64,000 bases of DNA from an uncultured Oscillospiraceae bacterium (lineage in GTDB: Bacteria > Bacillota > Clostridia > Oscillospirales > Ruminococcaceae): positions 1 through 64,000 of the forward strand of contig CAJFOX010000024.1 of assembly GCA_904397845.1 (NCBI GenBank), in the 5' to 3' direction. The notes beneath the pieces were generated by a model. That model had not been told where the DNA came from and ran no database searches. It saw only the letters and a program-made list of their open reading frames with translations. A program made the position numbers and the translations under genes. How positions within the stretch are numbered: the stretch's first letter is position 1; every line of letters starts with the position of its first letter. Positions 28,190-36,367 of this stretch are shown piece after piece.

Positions 28190-28221
28190 AAAAAAGACAC
28201 TTCTGTTGGAGTGTCTTTTTT
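28190..28221 (+). terminator. Intrinsic terminator after the transporter genes
   Basis: AAAAAAGACACTTC, a short loop, and GAGTGTCTTTTTT. A-run and T-run on both sides suggest bidirectional use. Confidence 0.75.
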
Positions 28222-28488
28222 GATCTGCGTTTTTCTATTGTCCGGATGCTCCCAGACGGTAAGGCCGTTTTTTAAAGAATATCAAAATATTTTTCTTAAA
28301 TGTGGCCCCAGTTTTTCGGAGAGAAAGAACCATTTTGCATGCGTTGAAGGAAGAAACTGCGTTTTCCAAAAGGATGGATTCATCACAAACAAAACACATT
28401 GAATCATAATTTGCACAATAAATACTTGAGCTTTTTAAAAATATTTATAGAGTTTAACTACAACTTTTTTACATTTTTGTGAATTCGG
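28222..28488. other. AT-rich intergenic region, no gene seen
   Basis: About 270 bases between the transporter terminator and the promoter of the M23 peptidase gene. The sequence is clearly more AT-rich than its surroundings. One open frame crosses the terminator and is not believed. No repeat or RNA structure was recognised. Confidence 0.4.
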
Positions 28489-28516
28489 TTGATTAAAAAG
28501 CCAGAGGGTGTATAAT
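28489..28516 (+). promoter_or_regulatory. Sigma-A promoter of the M23 peptidase gene
   Basis: TTGATT (28489-28494), a 16-base spacer and TATAAT (28511-28516). The -10 overlaps an in-frame ATG at 28515, excluding that start. Confidence 0.7.
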
Positions 28517-28568
28517 GGAGAAGAAATCAAGCGGAACATCTGTGACGCGAAAGAAAGGAGAGGAATGC

Positions 28569-30347
28569 ATGGAAAGCAGCCAGAATGCCGGTAAAAAGAT
28601 GCCTGCGGCCAAACGGCGTATGCCGAAAAATCAATCGTTGCAGGATATGGCGCAAAATGCCGCCTTAAAAAGCTATCGGTTTTGTTATTATACCGGCGTC
28701 CAGCTGATTCGTTATTTCAGACGTTATAAGAAGCGTTTGTTTCGTTTTGCTGTGCGCACCCGATTGGGGCTTCAGCTGAAAATGAAAAAACGCCTGACCC
28801 TTGTCGGTCGTAAATTTCGTTTTGCCGTGAATGACGCCATGCGTCCGTACCGTCAGGTGCAGCGCCTTCGGCAAAGCCAGGAAGAACGCCTTGCGCTGGC
28901 GGAAGAACTGGGGCCAAAAGCGGTTCGCAAAGAAAAAAGCCGGATATGGCGTGAAAGCCTGCGGCTTGTTTGCAAGATCCTTGGCACCGTTTTTAACTAT
29001 GTTGCGCCGGTAGTCAGCTTCATTATATTGGTTGGTCTGATTCATGAAAATACCAATCTTCAGTTTGCGCTGGAGGTGGAATATAACGATAAGATGATCG
29101 GCTATATTGAAAAAGAATCGGATTTTGACGAATCGGAAAAAATCATGCAGAGCCGTATTGTTTATGAGGAGTACCAGCCGCCGCTGGATACGGTTCCCAA
29201 GTACACGCTGAAGGTGATTGATGAGGAGGAGCTTTCCACCGTTAATGAAATCGCCGATGAGCTTATTGCCGCTTCCGGCAATGAAATTACGGAGGCCAGC
29301 GGCCTGTATGTGGACGGGGTGTTTTACGGCGCGGTGGAAGACGCAGCGCCGATTCGTGCATTGCTTGACAGTATGCTGGATCAGTACCGTACCGGAAGTG
29401 AAAATGAGCGGGTTGATTTTGTTCAGGACGTTGAGCTTTCCAAAGGCCTGTATCTGTTGAGCAGTCTGGTGGAGCCGGAGGAAATGGAAGCGGTTTTGAC
29501 CTCCGAAGTAGAAGGAGAAGTAACCTATACAGTTGTAGAGGGCGATGCGCCCACTCTGATTTCCCAAAAGATGGATATTCCCTATTCCCAGCTCAAGGCA
29601 CTTAACCCCGGCATTGAGGAAAGCCTGTTGGTCGGCCAGGAAGTCCTGATTTCCAATCAGGTTAATTTTCTGACCGTAAAACGCACGGTGACCGAGGTTT
29701 ACGAGGAGGATATTCCATTTGGAACAGAAGAAGTGGTAGATGCGAACTATGCCAAAGGCTATCAGGCGGTCCGCAGCTCCGGTGTATTGGGCAAGCGGTT
29801 GGTGACTGCCGATGTCGTTTATGTCAACGGTTTGGAAGAAGACCGTACAGAAGTGGATTCAGTGGTCTTGAAGGAGCCTGTGGATCAAGTCGTAACCGTT
29901 GGCACCGCGGAACCAATCCAGGTGCTCAGCAGTTCCTCCAGCGGCTCCGCTGCCGGCAGTTCCAGCAGCTTTATCTGGCCGGTGGACGGGGGACATGTTA
30001 CCTGTGGGATCAACGGCTATTGGGGGCATACCGGTATGGATATAGGGGCCAATCGGGGTACTGTCATTCGGGCAGCCGCGTCCGGCACGGTAGTGAAGGC
30101 GGTGCGTCAGTACTACGCTTATGGCATTCATGTCAAGATCAGCCACGGCAATGGGATTTATACCCTATATGCCCATATGAGCCAGCTGGCGGTGTCTTAC
30201 GGAGATTATGTCCAGCAAGGTCAGATCATTGGATATGTGGGTCAGACTGGCAATGCTTATGGGAACCACTGCCATTTTGAAATTATTATCAACGGAAGGT
30301 TTATGGACCCGGCAAAATATATTGGCACCTATTATCCGGGCCGATAG
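28569..30347 (+). CDS. Membrane-anchored M23 endopeptidase with LysM-like and G5 domains
   Basis: A 592-residue wall-associated protein. Seen: a strongly basic cytoplasmic N-terminus (residues 1-135), one transmembrane helix at about 138-158 (GTVFNYVAPVVSFIILVGLI), and two repeats of an extracellular module around 170-300. A LysM-like segment follows (TYTVVEGDAPTLISQKMDIP), then a G5 domain (~375-450), a Ser-rich linker and the lysostaphin-type M23 domain. The M23 zinc residues are in GHTGMDIG and NHCHFEI. This organisation resembles clostridial peptidoglycan hydrolases involved in growth or spore formation. ATG 28569 follows AAAGGAGAGG. It is probably monocistronic. The unusually long basic cytoplasmic tail may bind DNA, RNA or a partner; that is inference. 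Confidence 0.9.
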   Translation: MESSQNAGKKMPAAKRRMPKNQSLQDMAQNAALKSYRFCYYTGVQLIRYFRRYKKRLFRFAVRTRLGLQLKMKKRLTLVGRKFRFAVNDAMRPYRQVQRLRQSQEERLALAEELGPKAVRKEKSRIWRESLRLVCKILGTVFNYVAPVVSFIILVGLIHENTNLQFALEVEYNDKMIGYIEKESDFDESEKIMQSRIVYEEYQPPLDTVPKYTLKVIDEEELSTVNEIADELIAASGNEITEASGLYVDGVFYGAVEDAAPIRALLDSMLDQYRTGSENERVDFVQDVELSKGLYLLSSLVEPEEMEAVLTSEVEGEVTYTVVEGDAPTLISQKMDIPYSQLKALNPGIEESLLVGQEVLISNQVNFLTVKRTVTEVYEEDIPFGTEEVVDANYAKGYQAVRSSGVLGKRLVTADVVYVNGLEEDRTEVDSVVLKEPVDQVVTVGTAEPIQVLSSSSSGSAAGSSSSFIWPVDGGHVTCGINGYWGHTGMDIGANRGTVIRAAASGTVVKAVRQYYAYGIHVKISHGNGIYTLYAHMSQLAVSYGDYVQQGQIIGYVGQTGNAYGNHCHFEIIINGRFMDPAKYIGTYYPGR

Positions 30348-30358
30348 AAGAGATCCGT

Positions 30359-30389
30359 CAAAGGCGCCCTTTCCAAAGGGCGCCTTTTT
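30359..30389 (+). terminator. Intrinsic terminator after the M23 peptidase gene
   Basis: AAAGGCGCCCTTT / AAAGGGCGCCTTTTT with a 2-base loop. Confidence 0.88.
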
Positions 30390-30638
30390 ATCTGAAATTT
30401 TCATTTGAAAGAGGCGAGCACTTCAAATTTTTAGAAATAAAAATGGAAAAATAAAGGAGATCGAAAAACAACTTCGAAACGTATATCCAAATGATTGGCG
30501 GGAAGGATTTTAAAGCAAGGAATTGCTGCGTTGCAAAAAGGTCTCTGTCGGTTGAAATAAAATGACGGAGCTGGAAGGTCCTTTATCTGGTCAAAAAGAA
30601 AGCCAGAAAATAGCGAAAAAACGCAAAAAAGAAAACTC
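30390..30638. other. Intergenic region upstream of murA, no gene seen
   Basis: About 250 AT-rich bases between the terminator of the M23 gene and the first murA promoter. No ribosome site with a following open frame of useful length and no recognised RNA motif. Confidence 0.4.
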
Positions 30639-30666
30639 TTGACGGGAAGATGTTTTCTTGTAAAAT
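30639..30666 (+). promoter_or_regulatory. Upstream sigma-A promoter of murA
   Basis: TTGACG (30639-30644), a 16-base spacer and TAAAAT (30661-30666). Confidence 0.6.
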
Positions 30667-30671
30667 TGGGC

Positions 30672-30700
30672 TTTTCATTTGCGGGTGCCTGTGCTATAAT
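30672..30700 (+). promoter_or_regulatory. Second promoter of murA, extended -10
   Basis: A perfect TATAAT (30695-30700) preceded by TGC; the -35 region TTTTCA (30672-30677) is poor but at 17-base spacing. Confidence 0.55.
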
Positions 30701-30784
30701 ACTACTATTAGAAGTGTGTCCGCAGGATTTCCTGCGTTTTTCATGGGGGAACAGAGAGAGAAAGATAATAAAGGAGAGACTGAA

Positions 30785-32074
30785 ATGGAGAAATTTTTCA
30801 TTGAAGGTCCCAGCCGGTTGGAAGGTGAAGTTGTCATCAGCGGTGCGAAAAATGCGGCTGTGGCAATTATTCCTGCGGTTTTGTTGGCAGAAGAGCCTTG
30901 TGTTTTAGAGAATATCCCAAATATTAACGATGTAAACATCTCCTTGCAGATTTTGCAGGAATTGGGTGCAAAAATTAAAATACGAAATAAAACGACAGTG
31001 GAAATCGACGCTACTCATATTATTGCTCCTTCGGTGCCGTTTGATATCGCCCGGAACATGCGCGCCTCCTACTATTTTCTGGGCGCATTGTTGGGCCGGT
31101 ATTCCAAGGGCGCGGTGACAATGCCCGGTGGGTGCAATTTTGGTGGGGTGCGCCCCATTGATCAGCATATTAAAGGGTTTGAGGCGTTAGGGGCAGATGT
31201 TTCCATTGACCACGGCATGATCTGTGCCGAAGCCCAGAATCTGACAGGCGGCCATATTTATTTTGACGGCGTTACAGTTGGCGCGACCATTAATGTCATG
31301 CTGGCGGCAGTCCGTGCGCAGGGCCTGACGATTTTGGAAAATGTGGCCAAGGAGCCGCATGTGGTTGATTTGGCAAACTTTTTGAATTCCATGGGTGCGG
31401 ATGTGCGCGGCGCCGGTACCGACGTTATCAAAATCCGCGGGGTCGAGCATATGCACGGCGCGACCTATTCGATTATTCCGGATCAGATTGAAGCGGGAAC
31501 CTTTATGGTCGCGGCGGCGGCTACCAACGGCGATGTCCTGGTGAAAAATGTCATACCCAAGCATTTGGAGTCCATTACGGCGAAGCTGGTGGCGGCGGGC
31601 GCGACGGTGGAGGAATTTGACGATGCGGTTCGTGTGACCCGCAGCGGGCCTTTGAAAAAGATCAACCTGAAAACCCTGCCCCATCCTGGATTTCCGACGG
31701 ATCTGCAGCCGCAGATGGCAGTGATGCTATCCATTGCGGAAGGGACAAGCATCATCACCGAAGGCGTGTGGGACAATCGGTACAAGTATGTGGATGAGCT
31801 GCGGCGGATGGGGGCGAAAATCCAAGTTGACGGCAAGGTTGCGGTGGTAGAAGGCGTAGAGGGCCTTACTGGCGCGCCGGTGAAAGCCACCGATCTGCGG
31901 GCTGGTGCAGCGCTGATTATTGCCGGCCTGATTGCCTGCGGGCGGACAGAGGTGGAGGAAATCCAGCACATTGAGCGGGGCTATGAATGCGTTGCAGAAA
32001 AGTTCCGTGGACTGGGCGCCAAAATGGAAAAAATTGTAGTGCCGGATACGGATGTACAGCGGGCTATCGGATAG
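30785..32074 (+). CDS. murA: UDP-N-acetylglucosamine 1-carboxyvinyltransferase
   Basis: A 429-residue cytoplasmic enzyme transferring enolpyruvate from PEP to UDP-GlcNAc, the first committed step of peptidoglycan synthesis. Seen: the N-terminal EGPSRLEGEVVISGAKNAA with the conserved Lys-Asn, NMRASYYFLGALLGRY, and the loop PGGCNFGGVRPIDQH. The loop carries the reactive cysteine, the residue targeted by fosfomycin, so no natural Cys-to-Asp resistance form is present. GFPTDLQPQM and the repeated inside-out alpha/beta pattern complete it. ATG 30785 has AAAGGAGAG upstream. Two promoters precede it. Clostridia often have two murA paralogues; which one this is cannot be decided here. Confidence 0.95.
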   Translation: MEKFFIEGPSRLEGEVVISGAKNAAVAIIPAVLLAEEPCVLENIPNINDVNISLQILQELGAKIKIRNKTTVEIDATHIIAPSVPFDIARNMRASYYFLGALLGRYSKGAVTMPGGCNFGGVRPIDQHIKGFEALGADVSIDHGMICAEAQNLTGGHIYFDGVTVGATINVMLAAVRAQGLTILENVAKEPHVVDLANFLNSMGADVRGAGTDVIKIRGVEHMHGATYSIIPDQIEAGTFMVAAAATNGDVLVKNVIPKHLESITAKLVAAGATVEEFDDAVRVTRSGPLKKINLKTLPHPGFPTDLQPQMAVMLSIAEGTSIITEGVWDNRYKYVDELRRMGAKIQVDGKVAVVEGVEGLTGAPVKATDLRAGAALIIAGLIACGRTEVEEIQHIERGYECVAEKFRGLGAKMEKIVVPDTDVQRAIG

Positions 32075-32134
32075 ATTGGAACAGTTTCGGCTTTGGCGTC
32101 TGGCCCAAGCCGATTTCTATTAGAAAACGAAAAA

Positions 32135-32161
32135 CCGGGCCGTTTTTCTTCATCGGCCCGG
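32135..32161 (+). other. Stem-loop between murA and the WalJ-type gene
   Basis: CCGGGCCG (32135-32142) and CGGCCCGG (32154-32161) form a perfect 8-bp stem. There is no T-tract after it, so it is more likely an mRNA structure or processing site than a terminator. Confidence 0.45.
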
Positions 32162-32205
32162 GAACCTGTGGGATCTGGATGGATTCCGTCAGAAAGGATT
32201 GGCAT

Positions 32206-32997
32206 ATGGCATGTTTTTGTACGCTTGCCAGCGGCAGCAGTGGAAACAGCACCTATATTGGCAGTGGGGTTAGCGGCGTGCTGATTGACGTGGGAATCAG
32301 TTGCCGGGGAATTTTGACCGCGATGGAAACGAAGGGGATTGACCGGGAAAGCATCGGTGCGGTGTTTATTACCCACGAGCATATTGACCATATCAAGGGG
32401 TTGAAGGTGCTTTTGAAAAAGCTTCCGGTTCCGGTATATGCCACTGATGAGGTGTTGGATTTTCTGGCCGGACGTGATTATCTGCCCGCTGACGCCAAAG
32501 CCATCCCGATGCCGGTGCAGGGCATCGGCGTCGGTGATTTGTACATAGGGGCATTTGAAACTTCCCATGACAGCGCCCATAGCGTGGGATATGTAGCGGT
32601 TAGCGGGAACGGTAAAAAAATGGCGGTTTCTACAGATTTGGGAGTTGTGACACCCATGGTGCGGGAGGCCGTATCCGGGTGCGATTTAGTGCTTTTGGAA
32701 TCCAATTATGACAGGAATATGCTGATGGCCGGATGTTATCCCTATCCGCTTAAGCGCCGGATCGACGGGGATTCCGGGCACTTGTCCAACTTAGATTGCG
32801 CTGCTTTCCTGCCGGAACTGGTGCATTCCGGTGCCCGGCAGATTGTGCTGGGGCATTTGAGCCGTGAAAACAATCTGCCGGGCCTGGCGCTGGAAACGGC
32901 GGTTTCAGCGCTGACCCAGGCCGGCATGGAGAGGGAAAAGGACTATCAGATAGAAGTGGCCCCCCGATATGAACCGGGCAGTATGATCCGCTTATAA
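32206..32997 (+). CDS. WalJ/YycJ-type metallo-beta-lactamase hydrolase
   Basis: A 263-residue MBL-fold protein. Seen: the start MACFCTLASGSSGNSTYIG typical of YycJ/WalJ, the metal motif ITHEHIDHIKGL (His-x-His-x-Asp-His), HDSAHSVGYVA, STDLGVVTP, LESNYDRNML, and the late LGHLSRENN. In Bacillus the family is encoded in the walRK operon and has been linked to coordination of replication and division; its nuclease activity is proposed rather than settled. Here it lies between murA and rlmH with no walRK. Some Bacillota do keep it next to rlmH. ATG 32206 follows AAAGGA; the frame is open much further upstream into murA without a ribosome site. Confidence 0.88.
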   Translation: MACFCTLASGSSGNSTYIGSGVSGVLIDVGISCRGILTAMETKGIDRESIGAVFITHEHIDHIKGLKVLLKKLPVPVYATDEVLDFLAGRDYLPADAKAIPMPVQGIGVGDLYIGAFETSHDSAHSVGYVAVSGNGKKMAVSTDLGVVTPMVREAVSGCDLVLLESNYDRNMLMAGCYPYPLKRRIDGDSGHLSNLDCAAFLPELVHSGARQIVLGHLSRENNLPGLALETAVSALTQAGMEREKDYQIEVAPRYEPGSMIRL

Positions 32998-33037
32998 CTG
33001 TTCGTAAAAAAGGCTGCGGGTCTTAGGGAGGAATAAA

Positions 33038-33520
33038 ATGCAGACGGTGACGGTTGTGTGCGTGGGAAATCTGAAGGAAGGGTACTGGAAGGATGCGGCG
33101 GCGGAATACCAAAAGCGTTTGGGAGCCTTCTGTAAGCTTTTGGTCGTGGAAATCGAAGAGGAAAGGTTGCCGCAGAAGCCGTCTTTGGCACAGATCGCCG
33201 CCGGAATGAAGGAGGAGGGGCGGCGGATTCTGTCCAGGATTCCAGCGGGCAGTTTTGTAATCGCTTTGTGTATTGAGGGGAAACCACAAAGCTCCGAAGA
33301 ATTAGCCGGGCTGCTGGAACAGGTGGCCATCGGCGGAAAATCCGACATATCGTTTGTAATCGGCGGTTCTTTCGGGCTGTCCCAAGAGGTAAAGGAGCGG
33401 GCCGACCAGAGTCTGTCCATGTCCCGAATGACCTTTCCTCACCAATTGGCGAGGGTTATGCTGCTGGAGCAGATCTACCGTGGATATCAGATTTTAAATG
33501 GTGGAAAATATCATAAATAG
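33038..33520 (+). CDS. rlmH: 23S rRNA (pseudouridine1915-N3)-methyltransferase RlmH
   Basis: A 160-residue SPOUT methyltransferase that methylates pseudouridine 1915 in helix 69 of 23S rRNA on the assembled ribosome. Seen: VTVVCVGNLKEGYWKDAAAEY, the variable central part, and the SAM-binding knot FVIGGSFGLSQEV followed by the conserved C-terminus LSMSRMTFPHQLARVMLLEQIYRGYQI (in pieces) ending GGKYHK. Length is standard. ATG 33038 is six bases after GGGAGGA, 40 bases downstream of the WalJ-type gene and probably co-transcribed with it. Confidence 0.95.
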   Translation: MQTVTVVCVGNLKEGYWKDAAAEYQKRLGAFCKLLVVEIEEERLPQKPSLAQIAAGMKEEGRRILSRIPAGSFVIALCIEGKPQSSEELAGLLEQVAIGGKSDISFVIGGSFGLSQEVKERADQSLSMSRMTFPHQLARVMLLEQIYRGYQILNGGKYHK

Positions 33521-33536
33521 GAGAAGGCAAAAAACT

Positions 33537-33716
33537 ATGGGATATGGCCGCTACGGCGAGCCTGCAAGCGGAGCGCCGGCCGGACACAAACGCGGTATTT
33601 TTCTGAGGCTTGACCAGAGAAAATGGCCGGATGTCAATTGCAGGAAAAGAGGATTTTTGCGGGAAAACCCGCCTTTTGGGACTTGCCAAATCTTTTTTAT
33701 GCATGCGAAATCGTAG
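33537..33716 (+). CDS. Possible small protein after rlmH, doubtful
   Basis: A 59-codon frame starting MGYGRYGEPASGAP with a fair ribosome site (AGGAGAAGG, 9-base spacing) right after the rlmH stop. The C-terminal half runs through a terminator-like hairpin (33659-33677), which argues against it. No family is recognised. Confidence 0.2.
   Translation: MGYGRYGEPASGAPAGHKRGIFLRLDQRKWPDVNCRKRGFLRENPPFGTCQIFFMHAKS
33659..33677 (+). terminator. Short hairpin with T-run after rlmH
   Basis: GCGGG-AAAA-CCCGC followed by CTTTT. The stem is short. It lies between convergent genes. Confidence 0.45.
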
Positions 33717-34584
33717 GAAAAAACAGTTTTTGCCCTGCAAAGGGATTTTCCTTTCCGGACAAGACGAAAAGATGCTCCTCGCCCGGCTGCCAGGTCATGC
33801 CGGGCAGTTTATCCTTCGGCGTAAAGCCCAGTCCGATTCGTCGAGTATGCGGACGGGCCAGCTGATTTAATGTTTTCTCCAGATCTCCCGCCCATTGTCC
33901 GAGCAGTTCGTGGCAGAACAGGGTGTCCCCGTCCTCTTCCAGAATGGCAACAGCATTCTTTTCAAGCGGTGCGTAAAGCAGATCCCGAAAGGGTCCCAGC
34001 GCATAGAACAGCAGCAACCCGTCGTTTTCTTCCATGAAAAACGACGAAAAAGGGTTGGAACAGTGGTACGCGTTCAACAAAAGAGCTCTATCCGCCTGAT
34101 TGCCGGGATCCAGGCGGCGCAGCGGAATGGGGGTTTGCGGGGTCGCCGGGAGAAAAGGCTGGGCCTCTTCAGCCCGGACAAACCCAAATTTGGGATAAAA
34201 GTCCAACACAGTTTCGTTGGCAAACAGATACATTCCATTACAGCGATCAGACCAGGTTTGCAACACCGTTTCCATCAGAAAACGGGAAAGCCCCATGCCG
34301 CGGTATTTCGGATGGGTCATGACAGTGCCCAGCTGAAGATAGGTGCGGCGCCGGCCGCCGAGCCGAAAGGAAATCCGGTTGACCGATACGTTGGCTGCGA
34401 CTTGACCGTCATAAACCAGTGCATGGGGCAGATAGCGGTCTTGCCAGCCGCCGCCTTGATACCATGGCTCGAAATCCAGATCAAATGTCTGCTGAGCCAG
34501 TGAGAAAAAGCTGTTGCGCAGGGCTGGATTGTCCCGAATTTCGGTGGTAAAGATGAACGATTTTCCTTGAGTGAAATATTCCAT
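33697..34584 (-). CDS. GNAT family N-acetyltransferase (two-domain, Eis-like size)
   Basis: A 295-residue protein. Seen: an N-terminal GNAT domain with the acetyl-CoA signature LGTVMTHPKYRGMGLSRFLM (motif A, Q/RxxGxG/A form) and FYPKFGFVRAEE. A C-terminal half (~residues 160-295) follows with no obvious signature apart from conserved hydrophobic blocks. The protein acetylates an unknown substrate. It starts at ATG 34584, five bases after AAGGAG and nine bases after the end of the comM-like gene, so the two form an operon on the minus strand. Confidence 0.8.
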   Translation of the reverse strand: MEYFTQGKSFIFTTEIRDNPALRNSFFSLAQQTFDLDFEPWYQGGGWQDRYLPHALVYDGQVAANVSVNRISFRLGGRRRTYLQLGTVMTHPKYRGMGLSRFLMETVLQTWSDRCNGMYLFANETVLDFYPKFGFVRAEEAQPFLPATPQTPIPLRRLDPGNQADRALLLNAYHCSNPFSSFFMEENDGLLLFYALGPFRDLLYAPLEKNAVAILEEDGDTLFCHELLGQWAGDLEKTLNQLARPHTRRIGLGFTPKDKLPGMTWQPGEEHLFVLSGKENPFAGQKLFFPTISHA

Positions 34585-34593
34585 AAAAACTCC

Positions 34594-36120
34594 TTATCTG
34601 GACCAGTACTTGCGGTCCAAGCTGCGATACTGTACCGCTTCGGCAATATGGCGGCGGCAGATTACTTCGGCGCCGTCCAGGTCGGCAATCGTGCGGGATA
34701 CTTTTAAAATGCGGTCGTATGCCCGGGCAGACAGTCCCATGGTCTCAAACGCCCGGGAAAGCAGGGCGGCGGCCCCTTCGTCCATCGGGCAAAAGCCGTT
34801 TACCGCCGGCGCCGGCAGCTTGGCGTTGCAGGAGATACCGATAGAACGATACCGCTCCCGCTGCAGCTTCCGCGCCTGATTGACCCGCTGCCGGATGGAT
34901 TTGGAGCTTTCTTCCGGCTGGGTAGAGACCAGGTTCTGATATTCCACTGGCGCTACCTCTACATGAAGATCCAGCCGATCCAAAAGCGGACCGGACACCC
35001 GGGATAAATAACGGCTGACCGCATGGGAAGAACAGCTGCATTCCCGCACCGGATGGCCAAAATAACCGCAGGGGCAGGGGTTCATGGCGGCAACCACCAT
35101 GATGGAGCAGGGATAGGTCAGCGTCCCGGCTACCCGGGAGATGGTCACCTGCCCGTCTTCGATGGGCTGGCGCAGTACTTCCATGGCGTCCCGTGAGAAT
35201 TCGGGCAGCTCGTCTAAAAACAACACGCCGTTGTGGGCCAGGGAAATTTCGCCGGGGCGGGGAATGCTTCCGCCGCCGGACAGTCCTACCGGGGAAATCG
35301 TGTGGTGCGGTGCCCGAAAAGGCCGCTGGGTAATCAGCGCGGCCCCTTCTGGTAAAAGCCCTGCCACGGAATGGATCTTGGTAGTCTCGATGGATTCCTC
35401 GAAGGTCATTTCCGGGAGGATGGATGGGAGCCGTTTGGCGAGCATGGATTTGCCCGCGCCGGGAGAGCCAATCATCAACAGATTATGCCCGCCAGCCGCC
35501 GCTATTTCCAGCGCCCGTTTGGCGCCGGCCTGCCCCTTGACATCAGCAAAATCCAGGTGGGGAAGGCTTTCGTTGGGCAAGGGTTCTTTCCGGGCAGCCG
35601 GCGACAGTGCAGCCCCTTTTTGATACCAATTCAGCAGCTGGCTGACGTGGGAGATGCCATATACCTCGATCCCCTGGACCAGCGCGCCTTCGGCGGCGTT
35701 GGCCTGCGGGAGAAAAATCCGGCGCAGTCCCTGCTGTTTAGCCCCCAGCACCAGCGGCAGCGCACCGTTGATCCGCCGCACCTCACCGGATAAAGACAAT
35801 TCGCCGAAAAATGCGCTGTCCGCAAGGTCTGCGTCCAGCGTTCCGGCAGCCTTGAGTATCCCGAGAAAGATCGGCAGGTCGTATAGCGCGCCGTCTTTTT
35901 TGACGTCTGCGGGGGAGAGATTGACAATGATCTTACCAATCGGAAAGGTCAGGCCGCAGTTGCGGATAGCGGAGCGGACCCGGTCGCGGGATTCCTTGAC
36001 CGCAGCCCCCGGCAACCCTACGATCTCAAAAGCGGGCATGGATTGGGATAAATCCACCTCTGCCAGGACAGGATAAGCCGAAAGCCCCAAGAGCCCCATG
36101 CTGTTGACCGAATAAAACAT
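34594..36120 (-). CDS. comM: YifB/ComM-type magnesium-chelatase-like AAA+ ATPase
   Basis: A 508-residue protein. Seen: an N-terminal Lon-protease-like domain (VDLSQSMPAFEIVGLPGAAVKESRDRVRSAI, in pieces), the AAA+ core with Walker A IGSPGAGKSMLAKRLP and Walker B NGVLFLDELPEF, and a C-terminal Mg-chelatase domain with the zinc-like cluster NPCPCGYFGHPVRECSC and SGPLLDRLDLHVEV. ComM of Gram-negative bacteria is a hexameric helicase promoting branch migration in natural transformation; in Clostridia the role is not shown. ATG 36120 follows AGGTG; an upstream TTG is in frame but has no ribosome site. Confidence 0.92.
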   Translation of the reverse strand: MFYSVNSMGLLGLSAYPVLAEVDLSQSMPAFEIVGLPGAAVKESRDRVRSAIRNCGLTFPIGKIIVNLSPADVKKDGALYDLPIFLGILKAAGTLDADLADSAFFGELSLSGEVRRINGALPLVLGAKQQGLRRIFLPQANAAEGALVQGIEVYGISHVSQLLNWYQKGAALSPAARKEPLPNESLPHLDFADVKGQAGAKRALEIAAAGGHNLLMIGSPGAGKSMLAKRLPSILPEMTFEESIETTKIHSVAGLLPEGAALITQRPFRAPHHTISPVGLSGGGSIPRPGEISLAHNGVLFLDELPEFSRDAMEVLRQPIEDGQVTISRVAGTLTYPCSIMVVAAMNPCPCGYFGHPVRECSCSSHAVSRYLSRVSGPLLDRLDLHVEVAPVEYQNLVSTQPEESSKSIRQRVNQARKLQRERYRSIGISCNAKLPAPAVNGFCPMDEGAAALLSRAFETMGLSARAYDRILKVSRTIADLDGAEVICRRHIAEAVQYRSLDRKYWSR

Positions 36121-36291
36121 AAAAACACCTGCCAATCAAGTGATATGAACAGTATACCGCATTTTGTGGAAACTGGCTAGAGATCAGTTCTTTTTTCTAC
36201 TTTTGACTGGGAAATCTGTTGATTTTGGGTAAAAAAGGGTAAAAGTAGACGATTTTATCCGCTGGATTTGGGCAGTCCTTCTAAAAAACTG

Positions 36292-36320
36292 TTGAGAAAA
36301 ATTCATAGATGCGCTATACT
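36292..36320 (+). promoter_or_regulatory. Sigma-A promoter of the phosphoglucomutase gene
   Basis: TTGAGA (36292-36297), 17 bases, TATACT (36315-36320). Confidence 0.65.
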
Positions 36321-36367
36321 GATAAAAACGGGCAGCGATGCTTCATGAAAAGTCGGAGGCGATCAGT

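Noticed and set aside
28103..28402. Open frame with a lipoprotein-like segment (VSFLICVFLLSGCSQT) between the transporter and the M23 gene.
   Set aside because: It crosses a strong terminator hairpin, has no ribosome site and no support beyond a chance hydrophobic stretch in AT-rich DNA.
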